Of a stretch of 64,000 bases of DNA, positions 8,081 to 16,319 are shown piece by piece. Each line of letters starts with the position of its first letter. The stretch's first letter is position 1. This DNA comes from Streptomyces sp. CNH099 (GTDB taxonomy: Bacteria; Actinomycetota; Actinomycetes; Streptomycetales; Streptomycetaceae): NCBI GenBank assembly GCA_000514715.1, contig AZWL01000008.1, forward strand, positions 186,001-250,000. The letters are read 5' to 3'. The notes under the pieces are model-generated. The model saw only the letters and a program-made list of their open reading frames with translations. It ran no database searches and was not told the DNA's origin. The position numbers and the translations under genes were made by a program.

Positions 8081-9577
8081 TCAGCTCTGGCCGCCGGCCA
8101 GCTTCTCGCGGAGCGCCGCCAGCGCCTCGTCCGAGGCCAGCGCGCCGGAGTCGTCGGCGCCCTCGGAGGAGTACGACCCGCCGCCGCCGGCCGGTGCCGG
8201 CGCCGCCTCGCCCGCCTCGGCCGCCGCCTGCGCGTCGGCCTCGCGGGACTTGACGACCTGCGCCTGGTGCTGCTCGAAGCGGGCGTGGGCCTCGGCGTAC
8301 TGGCCCTCCCACTCCTCGCGCTGCTTCTCGTACCCGTCGAGCCACTCGTTGGTCTCCGGGTCGAAGCCCTCGGGGTAGATGTAGTTGCCCTGGTCGTCGT
8401 ACGAGGCGGCCATGCCGTAGAGCGTCGGGTCGAAGTCGACGGCCATCGGGTCCGGCCCGAAGGTCTCGTTCGCCTGCTTCAGCGAGAGGCTGATGCGACG
8501 ACGCTCCAGGTCGATGTCGATGACCTTGACGAAGATCTCGTCGCCGACCTGGACGACCTGCTCCGGGATCTCCACGTGCCGCTCGGCCAGCTCGGAGATG
8601 TGGACCAGGCCCTCGATCCCCTCGTCGACACGGACGAACGCGCCGAACGGCACCAGCTTCGTGACCTTGCCGGGCACGACCTGACCGATCTGGTGCGTGC
8701 GGGCGAACTGCTGCCACGGGTCTTCCTGGGTCGCCTTCAGCGACAGCGAGACGCGCTCGCGGTCCATGTCGACGTCCAGCACCTCGACCGTGACCTCCTG
8801 GCCGACCTCGACGACCTCGGAGGGGTGGTCGATGTGCTTCCAGGACAGCTCGGACACGTGCACCAGGCCGTCCACACCGCCCAGGTCCACGAAGGCGCCG
8901 AAGTTGACGATCGAGGAGACCACACCCGACCGCACCTGACCCTTCTGCAGGGTGGTGAGGAAGGTCTGGCGGACCTCCGACTGGGTCTGCTCCAGCCAGG
9001 CACGGCGGGACAGAACCACGTTGTTCCGGTTCTTGTCCAGTTCGATGATCTTGGCTTCGAGCTCCTTGCCGACGTAGGGCTGCAGGTCGCGCACACGGCG
9101 CATCTCGACCAGCGATGCGGGCAGGAAGCCCCGCAGGCCGATGTCGAGGATGAGACCGCCCTTGACGACCTCGATGACGGTACCGGTGACGATGCCGTCC
9201 TCTTCCTTGATCTTCTCGATGGTGCCCCACGCGCGCTCGTACTGCGCGCGCTTCTTCGAGAGGATCAGCCGGCCTTCCTTGTCCTCCTTCTGGAGCACAA
9301 GGGCCTCGATCTCGTCGCCGACGGCGACGACCTCGTTCGGGTCGACGTCGTGCTTGATCGAGAGTTCCCGCGAAGGGATGACACCCTCGGTCTTGTAGCC
9401 GATGTCGAGCAGGACCTCGTCCCGGTCGACCTTCACGATGACGCCGTCGACGATGTCGCCGTCGTTGAAGTACTTGATCGTCTCGTCGATCGCGGCGAGG
9501 AAGGCTTCCTCGGAACCGATGTCGTTGACCGCAACCTGCTCAGTGGCCGCCGCGGTGTTCTCGGTGCTGCTCGTCAT
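8081..9577 (-). CDS. rpsA: 30S ribosomal protein S1
   Basis: Ribosomal protein S1, which helps mRNA bind the 30S subunit. The ATG at 9577 gives 498 residues beginning MTSSTENTAAATEQVAVNDI, which matches the streptomycete form. Four S1 RNA-binding domains follow an N-terminal acidic region: about 36-105 (GDIVDGVIVKVDRDEVLLDIG), 120-190, 205-275 (GQVRSGVVSSIVNFGAFVDL) and 290-360 (GQVVPGKVTKLVPFGAFVRV). The C-terminal tail of about 100 residues ends in an Ala/Gly/Ser-rich acidic segment instead of further S1 repeats, as is usual in actinobacteria. The frame stays open about 240 bases upstream of the start, but that stretch is the transcribed leader. A consensus promoter and a leader hairpin lie upstream. 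Confidence 0.97.
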   Translation of the reverse strand: MTSSTENTAAATEQVAVNDIGSEEAFLAAIDETIKYFNDGDIVDGVIVKVDRDEVLLDIGYKTEGVIPSRELSIKHDVDPNEVVAVGDEIEALVLQKEDKEGRLILSKKRAQYERAWGTIEKIKEEDGIVTGTVIEVVKGGLILDIGLRGFLPASLVEMRRVRDLQPYVGKELEAKIIELDKNRNNVVLSRRAWLEQTQSEVRQTFLTTLQKGQVRSGVVSSIVNFGAFVDLGGVDGLVHVSELSWKHIDHPSEVVEVGQEVTVEVLDVDMDRERVSLSLKATQEDPWQQFARTHQIGQVVPGKVTKLVPFGAFVRVDEGIEGLVHISELAERHVEIPEQVVQVGDEIFVKVIDIDLERRRISLSLKQANETFGPDPMAVDFDPTLYGMAASYDDQGNYIYPEGFDPETNEWLDGYEKQREEWEGQYAEAHARFEQHQAQVVKSREADAQAAAEAGEAAPAPAGGGGSYSSEGADDSGALASDEALAALREKLAGGQS

Positions 9578-9666
9578 GTGGGATTGGGCTCCGGTACGGG
9601 CAATTGAGTCGTCGTCACTCCACGCCGAGAGCCCTGTGATCGCACCGCCGAAGCCGGACAGCCTGA

Positions 9667-9708
9667 GAGGCGCTTTCCCGACTCCCCCGGGGAGTCCGGC
9701 AGCGCCTC
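9667..9708 (-). promoter_or_regulatory. Structured hairpin in the rpsA leader
   Basis: In the roughly 200-nt untranslated leader, GAGGCGCT (9667-9674) pairs perfectly with AGCGCCTC (9701-9708). The interior adds a second GC stem (CCGACTCCCC with GGGGAGTCCGG, one bulge). The total is about 18 bp of stem around 90 bases before the start codon. It could serve autoregulation by S1, which is inference. Confidence 0.5.
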
Positions 9709-9785
9709 GTGAACCGAGGGGACATACAACAGATGCGAGCGCGGCCTGCTCCGTCCGAGGCGCGCAGGCCCGCAGCGCAACTTGT

Positions 9786-9814
9786 AGCATACGGGGGCAG
9801 CCGGGCATGGTCAA
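9786..9814 (-). promoter_or_regulatory. rpsA promoter
   Basis: On the minus strand, TTGACC (complement of 9809-9814) and TATGCT (complement of 9786-9791) are separated by exactly 17 bp, which is close to the vegetative sigma (HrdB-type) consensus. The predicted transcription start is near 9779, giving a leader of about 200 nt before the rpsA ATG at 9577. Confidence 0.75.
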
Positions 9815-9915
9815 TGCGCGAAGAGTGCACCTGGGGCATGCCGCCCCATACCCGGCAGTAGTGGCGCTTCGTCACTCTCGCGCGTACCGGGAAGAGAGTA
9901 CGACGGGTCCGGCCG

Positions 9916-10791
9916 ATGGTCCACGAGCACGAAAACAGACGCGACGGAGCCCACGAGACCGCTGATGCGGATGTTGCGGCAGAGGCTACCCGACGCCGCG
10001 TGCCCGCGCGGGAAACCCGGCAGGCCAGCCGCGGCTGGTGGGACCGCAACGCCGACGACTACCAGCGCGAACACGGCGGCTTCCTCGGCGGCGCGGCCGG
10101 CGCCCGCTTCGTCTGGGGCCCCGAAGGGCTGGACGAGGCGGAGGCCCGGCTCCTCGGCCCCGCGGGCTCGCTGGCGGGACGCGCGGTGCTGGAAGTGGGC
10201 GCGGGCGCGGCGCAGTGCGCCCGCTGGCTCGCGGCGGAGGGCGCCCGGCCGGTGGCCCTGGACCTCTCGTACCGGCAGCTGCGGCACGCCCGCGGCGCGG
10301 CCGCCGGCGGTGGCGGCACGGCACCGTTCCCGCTCCTCCAGGCCGACGCCGCCGCGCTGCCGTTCCACGACGGGGCCTTCGACCTGGCCTGCTCCGCATA
10401 CGGCGCCGTCCCGTTCGTCGCCGACCCGGCCGCGGTCATGCGGGAGGTCAGACGGGTGCTGCGACCGGGCGGACGGTGGGTCTTCTCCGTCACCCACCCC
10501 GTACGCTGGGCCTTCCCCGACGAACCCGGCCCCGAAGGGCTCTCGGTCGCCGCCTCGTACTTCGACCGCACGCCCTACGTCGAACAGGACGAGGACGGCC
10601 GCGCCGTCTACGTCGAACACCACCGGACACTCGGCGACCGGGTCCGCGACGTGGTCGCCGGCGGCTTCCGGCTGCTCGACCTCGTCGAACCCGAATGGCC
10701 CGAATGGCACGACCAGGAATGGGGCGGCTGGTCCCCGCTGCGCGGCCACCTCATCCCCGGCACGGCGATCTTCGTCTGCGAAGCCGCCTGA
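9916..10791 (+). CDS. Class I SAM-dependent methyltransferase
   Basis: SAM-dependent methyltransferase of 291 residues with unknown substrate. The Methyltransf_11-type core lies at about 85-200: motif I is VLEVGAGAAQCARWLAAEGA, followed by PVALDLSYRQL (acidic residue for the ribose), LLQADAAALPFHDGAFDL (motif II) and VRRVLRPGGRWVFSVTHP (post II). The N-terminal signature SRGWWDRNADDYQREHGGFL is typical of an actinomycete group encoded beside rpsA. The ATG at 9916 is used; the first 40 residues are variable and a later start is possible. It is transcribed away from rpsA and followed 83 bp later by hrpB. Confidence 0.88.
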   Translation: MVHEHENRRDGAHETADADVAAEATRRRVPARETRQASRGWWDRNADDYQREHGGFLGGAAGARFVWGPEGLDEAEARLLGPAGSLAGRAVLEVGAGAAQCARWLAAEGARPVALDLSYRQLRHARGAAAGGGGTAPFPLLQADAAALPFHDGAFDLACSAYGAVPFVADPAAVMREVRRVLRPGGRWVFSVTHPVRWAFPDEPGPEGLSVAASYFDRTPYVEQDEDGRAVYVEHHRTLGDRVRDVVAGGFRLLDLVEPEWPEWHDQEWGGWSPLRGHLIPGTAIFVCEAA

Positions 10792-10874
10792 CCCACCGGG
10801 AGACCCCGACCGGCAGCGGACCCGAAACGGGGACGGCCGCCGCCGGACACACACCCCGTAGCACACTGGCCACC

Positions 10875-13424
10875 GTGGCCCTCCGCACCGACGCCCTCGA
10901 CGCCCTGCCCGTACGGCACGCGCTGCCCGCACTCCGCGCCGCCCTCGACGGCCCCGGCACCGCCGTACTCGCGGCGCCCCCCGGCACCGGCAAGACCACC
11001 CTCGTCCCCCTCGCCCTCGCCGGCCTCACCCCCGGCACCGCCCCCGGCGCCCCGCCCCGCCGGGTGCTCGTCGCCGAACCGCGCCGCATGGCCGCCCGGG
11101 CCGCCGCCCGGCGGATGGCCTGGCTGCTCGGCGAGGAACCCGGCGACCGGGTCGGCCACACCGTCCGCGGCGAACGCCGCACCGGACCCCGCACCCGCGT
11201 CGAAGTCGTCACCACCGGCGTCCTCCTCCAACGCCTCCAGCACGATCCCGAACTGGCCGCCGTCGACACCGTCCTGCTCGACGAATGCCACGAACGGCAC
11301 CTCGACGCCGACACCGCCCTCGCCTTCCTCATCGACGTACGCGCCACCCTCCGCCCCGAACTGCGCCTCGTCGCCGCCTCCGCGACCTCCGACACCCACG
11401 CCTGGGCACAGCTCCTCACCGGCCCCGACGACACCGCCCCCGCCCCCGTCGTACACGGCGAAGGCACCATGCACCCCGTGACCACCGGCTACCGCCCGCC
11501 ACCCCCCGGCATACGCCCCGCCCACGGCACCCGCGTCGACCCCGCGCTCCTCGCCCACATCGCCGACGTCGTACGCGAAGCACTCCGCCGGCCCGAAGGA
11601 GACGTGCTGTGCTTCCTGCCCGGCGTCGGCGAGATCGCCCGCGTCGCCGGACTCCTGACCGGCGCACACGCGGAGGTCCTGCAGCTGCACGGGCAGGCAC
11701 CGGCCGCCGTGCAGAACGCCGTGCTCCGCGGCAGCGCCCCCGGCGAGCGGCGGGTCATCCTCTCCACCTCGGTGGCCGAGTCGAGCCTGACCGTCCCCGG
11801 CGTACGCACCGTCGTCGACAGCGGCCTCACCCGCGAACCCCGCACCGACCACGCCCGCGGCCTCGGAGCGCTCACCACCGTACGGGTGTCCGCGGCCACC
11901 GCCGCACAACGGCTCGGCCGCGCCGGGCGAGAAGCCCCCGGACTCGCACTGCGCTGCTGGTCAGAGGCCGAAAACAGCCGGCTGCCCCGGCACCCCGCAC
12001 CCGAGATCGCCGTCGCCGACCTCGCCGCCTTCGCTCTCCAGGCCGCCTGCTGGGGCGACCCCCACGCCGCCGGACTCGCACTCCTCGACACCCCGCCGCC
12101 CGGCGCCATGGCCGCCGCCCACGACGTCCTGCGCGCCATCGGCGCCCTCGACACCACCGGCCGCCCCACACCCCGCGGCACCCGCCTCGCCGGACTCGGC
12201 CTCCACCCCCGCCTCGGCCGCGCACTCCTCGACGCCGCCGCCCACGCCGGCCCCCGCGCAGCCGCCGAAGCCGTCGCCCTCCTCAGCGAAGAGCCGCCCC
12301 GCTCCTACGGCGACGACCTCGCCACCGCCTGGCGCCACGCCCGCCGCAACCGCGACGCCTACGCCCCCCGCTGGCGCCGCGAAGCACAACGCCTGCGCCG
12401 CGCCCTCCAGACACCCGACGACACCGCCCCACCCCCCGCCGGCAGCACCGCCCCCGGCGACGACGCCGTCGCCGGACTCGTCGCCGCCCTCGCCTACCCG
12501 GAGCGCGTCGCCCGCAGACGCAGCGAGGAGTCCTACCTCATGGCGTCCGGAACACGCGTCGAAACCGCCCCCGAATCCGCCCTCCGCGGACAGCCCTGGC
12601 TCGCCGTCGCCATCGCCGACCGCCCCGTCGGCGCCGCCCACGCCCGCCTCCGGCTCGGCGCCCCCCTCGACGAGGACACCGCCCTGCACGCCGCCGAAAC
12701 ACTCCTCGGCACAGAAGAAGAAGTCACCTGGTCCACCGAAAGACACCAGGCAGTCGCACGCAGCGTCACCCGCCTCGGCGCCGTGGAACTCCGCGCCCGG
12801 CCCCTCCCCCACCCCGACCCCGCGCGCCTCCGCGCCGTCCGCCTCGACGGACTCCGCCGCGAAGGCACCGCCCTCCTCCACTGGACCGACGCCGCCCGCG
12901 CACTCCGCCGCCGCCTCGCCTTCCTCCACCACGCGCTCGGCGACCCCTGGCCCGACGTCACCGACGACGCACTCCTCGCCCACGCCGACGACTGGCTCGA
13001 CGACGACCCCCACCGCATCGACGCCCGCCGCGTACTCCAGGGACTCCTCCCCTGGACCCGCGGCGAAGCCGCCCGGCTCGACGAACTCGCCCCCGAACGC
13101 CTCACCGTCCCCAGCGGCTCCCGCATCCGCGTCGACTACGACAACCCCGAACAACCCGTACTCGCCGTCAAACTCCAGGAACTCTTCGGCCTCGACCAGA
13201 CCCCGCACATCGCCGACGGCCGCGTACCGCTCCTCGTCCACCTGCTGTCCCCCGCCGGACGCCCGGCCGCCGTCACCGCCGACCTGCCGTCCTTCTGGCA
13301 GCACGGCTACCCCGCCGTCCGCGCCGAACTCCGCGGCCGCTACCCGAAACACCCCTGGCCCGCAGACCCCGCCACCGCCACGCCCGCACGCCACACGAAA
13401 CGCCGCACGGACGCCGACCGGTGA
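10875..13424 (+). CDS. hrpB: ATP-dependent RNA helicase HrpB
   Basis: DEAH-type superfamily 2 helicase of 849 residues, full length for HrpB. The GTG at 10875 begins VALRTDALDALPVRHALPAL, the usual family N-terminus. Motif I is APPGTGKTT (about 34-42), motif II is the DECH box at 136-139 (LLDECHERHLD), motif III is SATSD, and motif VI is QRLGRAGR. After the helicase core come the HA2 region (about 430-520) and the HrpB C-terminal domain ending in LPSFWQHGYPAVRAELRGRYPKHPWP-type sequence that marks this family. HrpB is thought to act in RNA processing, but its substrate in actinomycetes is not established. The stop codon lies within the loop of a bidirectional terminator hairpin. Confidence 0.93.
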   Translation: MALRTDALDALPVRHALPALRAALDGPGTAVLAAPPGTGKTTLVPLALAGLTPGTAPGAPPRRVLVAEPRRMAARAAARRMAWLLGEEPGDRVGHTVRGERRTGPRTRVEVVTTGVLLQRLQHDPELAAVDTVLLDECHERHLDADTALAFLIDVRATLRPELRLVAASATSDTHAWAQLLTGPDDTAPAPVVHGEGTMHPVTTGYRPPPPGIRPAHGTRVDPALLAHIADVVREALRRPEGDVLCFLPGVGEIARVAGLLTGAHAEVLQLHGQAPAAVQNAVLRGSAPGERRVILSTSVAESSLTVPGVRTVVDSGLTREPRTDHARGLGALTTVRVSAATAAQRLGRAGREAPGLALRCWSEAENSRLPRHPAPEIAVADLAAFALQAACWGDPHAAGLALLDTPPPGAMAAAHDVLRAIGALDTTGRPTPRGTRLAGLGLHPRLGRALLDAAAHAGPRAAAEAVALLSEEPPRSYGDDLATAWRHARRNRDAYAPRWRREAQRLRRALQTPDDTAPPPAGSTAPGDDAVAGLVAALAYPERVARRRSEESYLMASGTRVETAPESALRGQPWLAVAIADRPVGAAHARLRLGAPLDEDTALHAAETLLGTEEEVTWSTERHQAVARSVTRLGAVELRARPLPHPDPARLRAVRLDGLRREGTALLHWTDAARALRRRLAFLHHALGDPWPDVTDDALLAHADDWLDDDPHRIDARRVLQGLLPWTRGEAARLDELAPERLTVPSGSRIRVDYDNPEQPVLAVKLQELFGLDQTPHIADGRVPLLVHLLSPAGRPAAVTADLPSFWQHGYPAVRAELRGRYPKHPWPADPATATPARHTKRRTDADR

Positions 13425-13439
13425 CCGGCGTCCGTGCGG
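13403..13439. terminator. Bidirectional terminator overlapping the hrpB stop codon
   Basis: Perfect 14-bp stem: CCGCACGGACGCCG (13403-13416) pairs with CGGCGTCCGTGCGG (13426-13439) around a 9-base loop. The hrpB TGA (13422-13424) lies in the loop, so the left arm encodes the last residues of HrpB. The convergent transglycosylase gene ends 14 bases further on. Confidence 0.8.
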
Positions 13440-13452
13440 GCGGAACAAGCCC

Positions 13453-15144
13453 CTACTCGACCGTCAGCTCCAGCGTCAGCTCCACGCCCTCGCTCGTCGT
13501 CAGCCGCAGCAGATACGTCCCCGCCACGTCACCCGCATGGATGGTCGGCAACGTCACCTTCCCGTCGGCATCCGTCGTCAGGTTCAGCTTCCGGACGGGA
13601 TCGCCCTCGGCATCCGCGAAGTACGGCCCCTCGCCGTTCGGCTCACCGGCCTCCGTGACCATCGCCGCCGTCACCGGCGCCTCCGCGGCAGCATCGCCCC
13701 GATACGTCACCTTCGCCTCGACGGCACCGAACTCGCCGCCCGCCGCCGCCGTCAGCGCCGCATCACCGATCCGGACCAGCCCGTACGACGCCTCCACCGC
13801 CGCGGCGAAGTCCACCGGGCTCACCCCGCTGCCCACCGACGCACGAATCGTGAAGTCCCCGGCCAGCTGACCCGCACGCACCACCGGCGCCGTCGCATAA
13901 CCCGAACCGTCCGTGGTCACCGACGCGGACTTCTCCCCGCCGGCGAACACCGCACCCGTCTGACCCCGAATGGTGAACGTCACCGTCTTCGCCGACACCC
14001 CGGCACCACGCGACGTCACCGCCCGCACCTTCGGGCGCTCGGCGAAATCAGCACCCGTGTACGCGGTCGACGACTGCGGACTCGCCATCCGCAGATCCGC
14101 GATCGTCGGAACCGGCTCACCCGGGTCGTCGTCGTTGTCACCCGGCGGCGGCGAGGGCTCACCGGGACCCGGGCCGACGTCCCCGTTCTCCCCGACCTTG
14201 CCGCCGTTCTTGCCGCCGTTCTTGCCGCCGTTCTTGTCACCGCTCTTGTCGCCGTCGCCGCCGCCCTTGCCCGGCTTGCCGCTGTCCGAGGGGCTCGGCG
14301 ACGGACTCGGCGTGTTGATGCCGTCACTGCGGTCCCCCGGATCGGCACCCGAACCGTCCGGCACCGACTCGGCGCCACCCTCCTTGTAGAAGTCGTACCA
14401 GGTCAGCACCGTACGAAGATACGACTCCGACTGGTTGTACCCGAGAATCGCCGCTTCCAGATCCGACTGCGACGACAGATCACGCCCGCCCGCGCACAGA
14501 TACCGCCCCGCGGCGAGCGCCGCGTCGTAGACGTTGTCCGGGTCCCGCTCCCCGTCGTCGTTGCCGTCGCTGCCCCAGGTAGCCCACGTCGAGGGAATGA
14601 ACTGCATCGGACCGACGGCACGGTCGAAGCCGGTGTCCCCGTCGTACTCGCCGCCGTCGGTATCCGTGATCTTCGCGAACCCGTTCCCGTTCAGCACCGG
14701 ACCCAGGATCGGATTGTTCGTCGTGCCGTCCGCGGTCACGTCACCGCCACGCGCGTGCCCCGACTCCACCCGGCCGATGGCGGCCAGCAGCTCCCACTCC
14801 AGGTTGCAGCCGGGATTACTGCGCGCCAGCCGCGCCTCGGCCTGCTTGTACGCGTCCAGCACCGTCGCCGGAATACCGGACTCGTCGGCCTCGTCCTCCA
14901 GATCACCGCCGGGCGAGGGATTGGCACTCTCCAACGGCGGCAGGTCCGTGTAGTAGGGGGAGCCACCCGTGATCGAGTCCTCCCCGCCCCCCGGCGCCTG
15001 GTCAGGAGCACTCTTCCCCGGGGCCTCCTCCGGCCCCGCCGAGAGACCCGGCGCCTGAGACGCGGTCAACGCGGCCATCGCCGCGGCGGCCACCGCCGCG
15101 GTCATCGCACCCTTGCGCAGTCGTCGTCGCGTCGGCGCAGACAT
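13453..15144 (-). CDS. Secreted lytic transglycosylase with Ig-like C-terminal repeats
   Basis: Secreted cell-wall enzyme of 563 residues, predicted to cleave peptidoglycan glycan strands. An RRRLRKGAMT n-region and a hydrophobic stretch at about 14-35 form a signal peptide. The catalytic SLT-type domain covers about 85-260: ELLAAIGRVESGHARG contains the likely catalytic Glu, followed by GPMQFIPSTWATWG, DNVYDAALAAGRYLC and AILGYNQSESYL, which match membrane-bound lytic transglycosylases. A linker of about 60 residues with SPSPSPSDS and repeated KNGG units leads to a C-terminal region (about 350-563) of beta-rich repeats resembling bacterial Ig-like or invasin-type domains (GVSAKTVTFTIRGQTGAVFAGG). 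These probably attach it to wall polymers, which is inference. It is read convergently with hrpB. Confidence 0.85.
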   Translation of the reverse strand: MSAPTRRRLRKGAMTAAVAAAAMAALTASQAPGLSAGPEEAPGKSAPDQAPGGGEDSITGGSPYYTDLPPLESANPSPGGDLEDEADESGIPATVLDAYKQAEARLARSNPGCNLEWELLAAIGRVESGHARGGDVTADGTTNNPILGPVLNGNGFAKITDTDGGEYDGDTGFDRAVGPMQFIPSTWATWGSDGNDDGERDPDNVYDAALAAGRYLCAGGRDLSSQSDLEAAILGYNQSESYLRTVLTWYDFYKEGGAESVPDGSGADPGDRSDGINTPSPSPSPSDSGKPGKGGGDGDKSGDKNGGKNGGKNGGKVGENGDVGPGPGEPSPPPGDNDDDPGEPVPTIADLRMASPQSSTAYTGADFAERPKVRAVTSRGAGVSAKTVTFTIRGQTGAVFAGGEKSASVTTDGSGYATAPVVRAGQLAGDFTIRASVGSGVSPVDFAAAVEASYGLVRIGDAALTAAAGGEFGAVEAKVTYRGDAAAEAPVTAAMVTEAGEPNGEGPYFADAEGDPVRKLNLTTDADGKVTLPTIHAGDVAGTYLLRLTTSEGVELTLELTVE

Positions 15145-15299
15145 CGCCTAGCCGTCCCCTCCCGTAGGTCTGCAGGCTCCCCCGCACAGCAATGCTCGCG
15201 ACCATACGTCAAGTTGATGCCGCGTTCTACCGCCTGTGGATGAACGGTGACACACCCCCCGGACGCCCTTAGGACACCGAACACGGAGGGTGCGACGGG

Positions 15300-16085
15300 T
15301 CAGTACTTGGGCCCGACGTGCGCGTCCATGAGGGCGACGGAGGCGCGCCTGGCGATGGAGATGTTGAAGGGGTCGGAGTGGCGGGCGAGGGTGGTCCACT
15401 CGACCCCGACCCGGTCGAGGGTGTCGGTGAACAGCTTGCGGATGTCGTCGGACTTGTTGGTGAAGAAGTAGCGGGGGTACTCATAACGCTTGCGTCGACC
15501 TGCGACGACACGGGTGGTCCAGTTCGTGATCCGGCATCCGTCGGAGTGGATCAGCCCGCGGATGAACGGCCAGGGGTGCCGGTCCAGGATCTCCTGCTGC
15601 CACGTCTCGGTCGTGATCCGCCGCTCGTGCTTCTTACCTGCGCCGTGCTGGGGTAACAGGCACGGCCAGTGGATGCTCCAGCCGGTGACAGCCACGTACC
15701 CCTGGCATTGCACACGGCAGACACTGTTCTCGGGCCGGACTGCACGGATGGCATCGACGCATGCGTCGATAAGCCCCGGCCACGCGTCCGCACAGGCGAT
15801 GCGCAGGGAGTAGTTACCACGGTGCTGGCGGCTGACGCACCCGTCACCCAGGTACAACCCGAGCAGGTACGCGTACGACTCAGGCGCCGAAGGGGCCCCA
15901 GGATGCGGCTGGCAGCGCACACACTGCCCCCGCTTAACTACGGAGGGGAGCGGTTCGAGCCGTGCGAGCCAACTGCGGATCGACGCCCGGGACACCCCCA
16001 ACTGCTTACTGACGGCGTTCTGGCTTCGTCCCTCGGCAACCAGGGCCACTGCGCGCTTGCGCGTATCAATGTCGTACACGCACAC
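15300..16085 (-). CDS. HTH plus LAGLIDADG endonuclease-like protein
   Basis: Resembles a free-standing homing endonuclease. Residues about 1-45 form a helix-turn-helix (KRAVALVAEGRSQNAVSKQL then SRASIRSWLARL), followed by a CVRC pair (55-58). Two LAGLIDADG-like motifs follow: YLLGLYLGDG (about 73-82) and FIRGLIHSDG (about 174-183), each with the metal-binding acidic residue, about 100 residues apart as in monomeric enzymes. The GTG at 16085 has GGAG 7 bases upstream and gives 261 residues; the frame is open to a GTG at 16109 without a ribosome binding site. Codon 144 is TTA (complement of 15654-15656), which in Streptomyces makes translation depend on the bldA tRNA. It lies 70 bp downstream of the tRNA gene in the same orientation. 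Its cutting activity is unproven; it might act as a regulator. Confidence 0.75.
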   Translation of the reverse strand: MCVYDIDTRKRAVALVAEGRSQNAVSKQLGVSRASIRSWLARLEPLPSVVKRGQCVRCQPHPGAPSAPESYAYLLGLYLGDGCVSRQHRGNYSLRIACADAWPGLIDACVDAIRAVRPENSVCRVQCQGYVAVTGWSIHWPCLLPQHGAGKKHERRITTETWQQEILDRHPWPFIRGLIHSDGCRITNWTTRVVAGRRKRYEYPRYFFTNKSDDIRKLFTDTLDRVGVEWTTLARHSDPFNISIARRASVALMDAHVGPKY

Positions 16086-16154
16086 GAGCGTGCTCCAGCT
16101 GGGGGTCACACGAAGGGGAACCGCAGCCGATCACCGGATCGTATGAAGATCAAG

Positions 16155-16230
16155 TGCCCCGGGTGGGACTCGAACCCACACTGAATGCTGTTTGAGAGCA
16201 TCGCCTGCTACCGAATTGGGCTACCGGGGC
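16155..16230 (-). tRNA. tRNA with CAA anticodon (leucine by anticodon), short variable arm
   Basis: The 76-nt gene folds as a cloverleaf. The acceptor stem GCCCCGG/CCGGGGC is 7 bp and perfect. The D arm has a short 3-bp stem (GCC/GGC) and a GG in its loop. The anticodon stem is ATGCT/AGCAT with loop CTCAAAC, so the anticodon is CAA (complement of 16192-16194). The variable region is only 5 nt (TCAGT), and the T arm is GTGGG/CCCAC with a TTCGAGT loop. The discriminator is A and CCA is not encoded. CAA reads the leucine codon UUG, yet bacterial leucine tRNAs normally carry a long variable arm. The identity is therefore uncertain, although the fold looks functional. Confidence 0.85.
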
Positions 16231-16319
16231 CTACCGGAGTGCGGCGACGCCTAGCTTACAAGAGGTCGGTACCCTCGTGGGTGCCCCTACCGCAGCCAGG
16301 CAACACCCCGAGGAGCACC

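Noticed and set aside
9578..9814. N-terminal extension of rpsA to 9814
   Set aside because: The stretch is the untranslated leader with promoter and hairpin; ribosomal protein S1 begins at MTSSTENTAA.
11285..13870. Plus-strand 861-codon Arg/Pro-rich open frame overlapping hrpB
   Set aside because: Composition is that of an off-frame translation of a GC-rich gene; hrpB is the real gene.
15300..16230. Integrative element attached at the tRNA
   Set aside because: No integrase, excisionase or duplicated tRNA 3' end was found near it, so there is no support for an att-type element; only the endonuclease-like gene is unusual.
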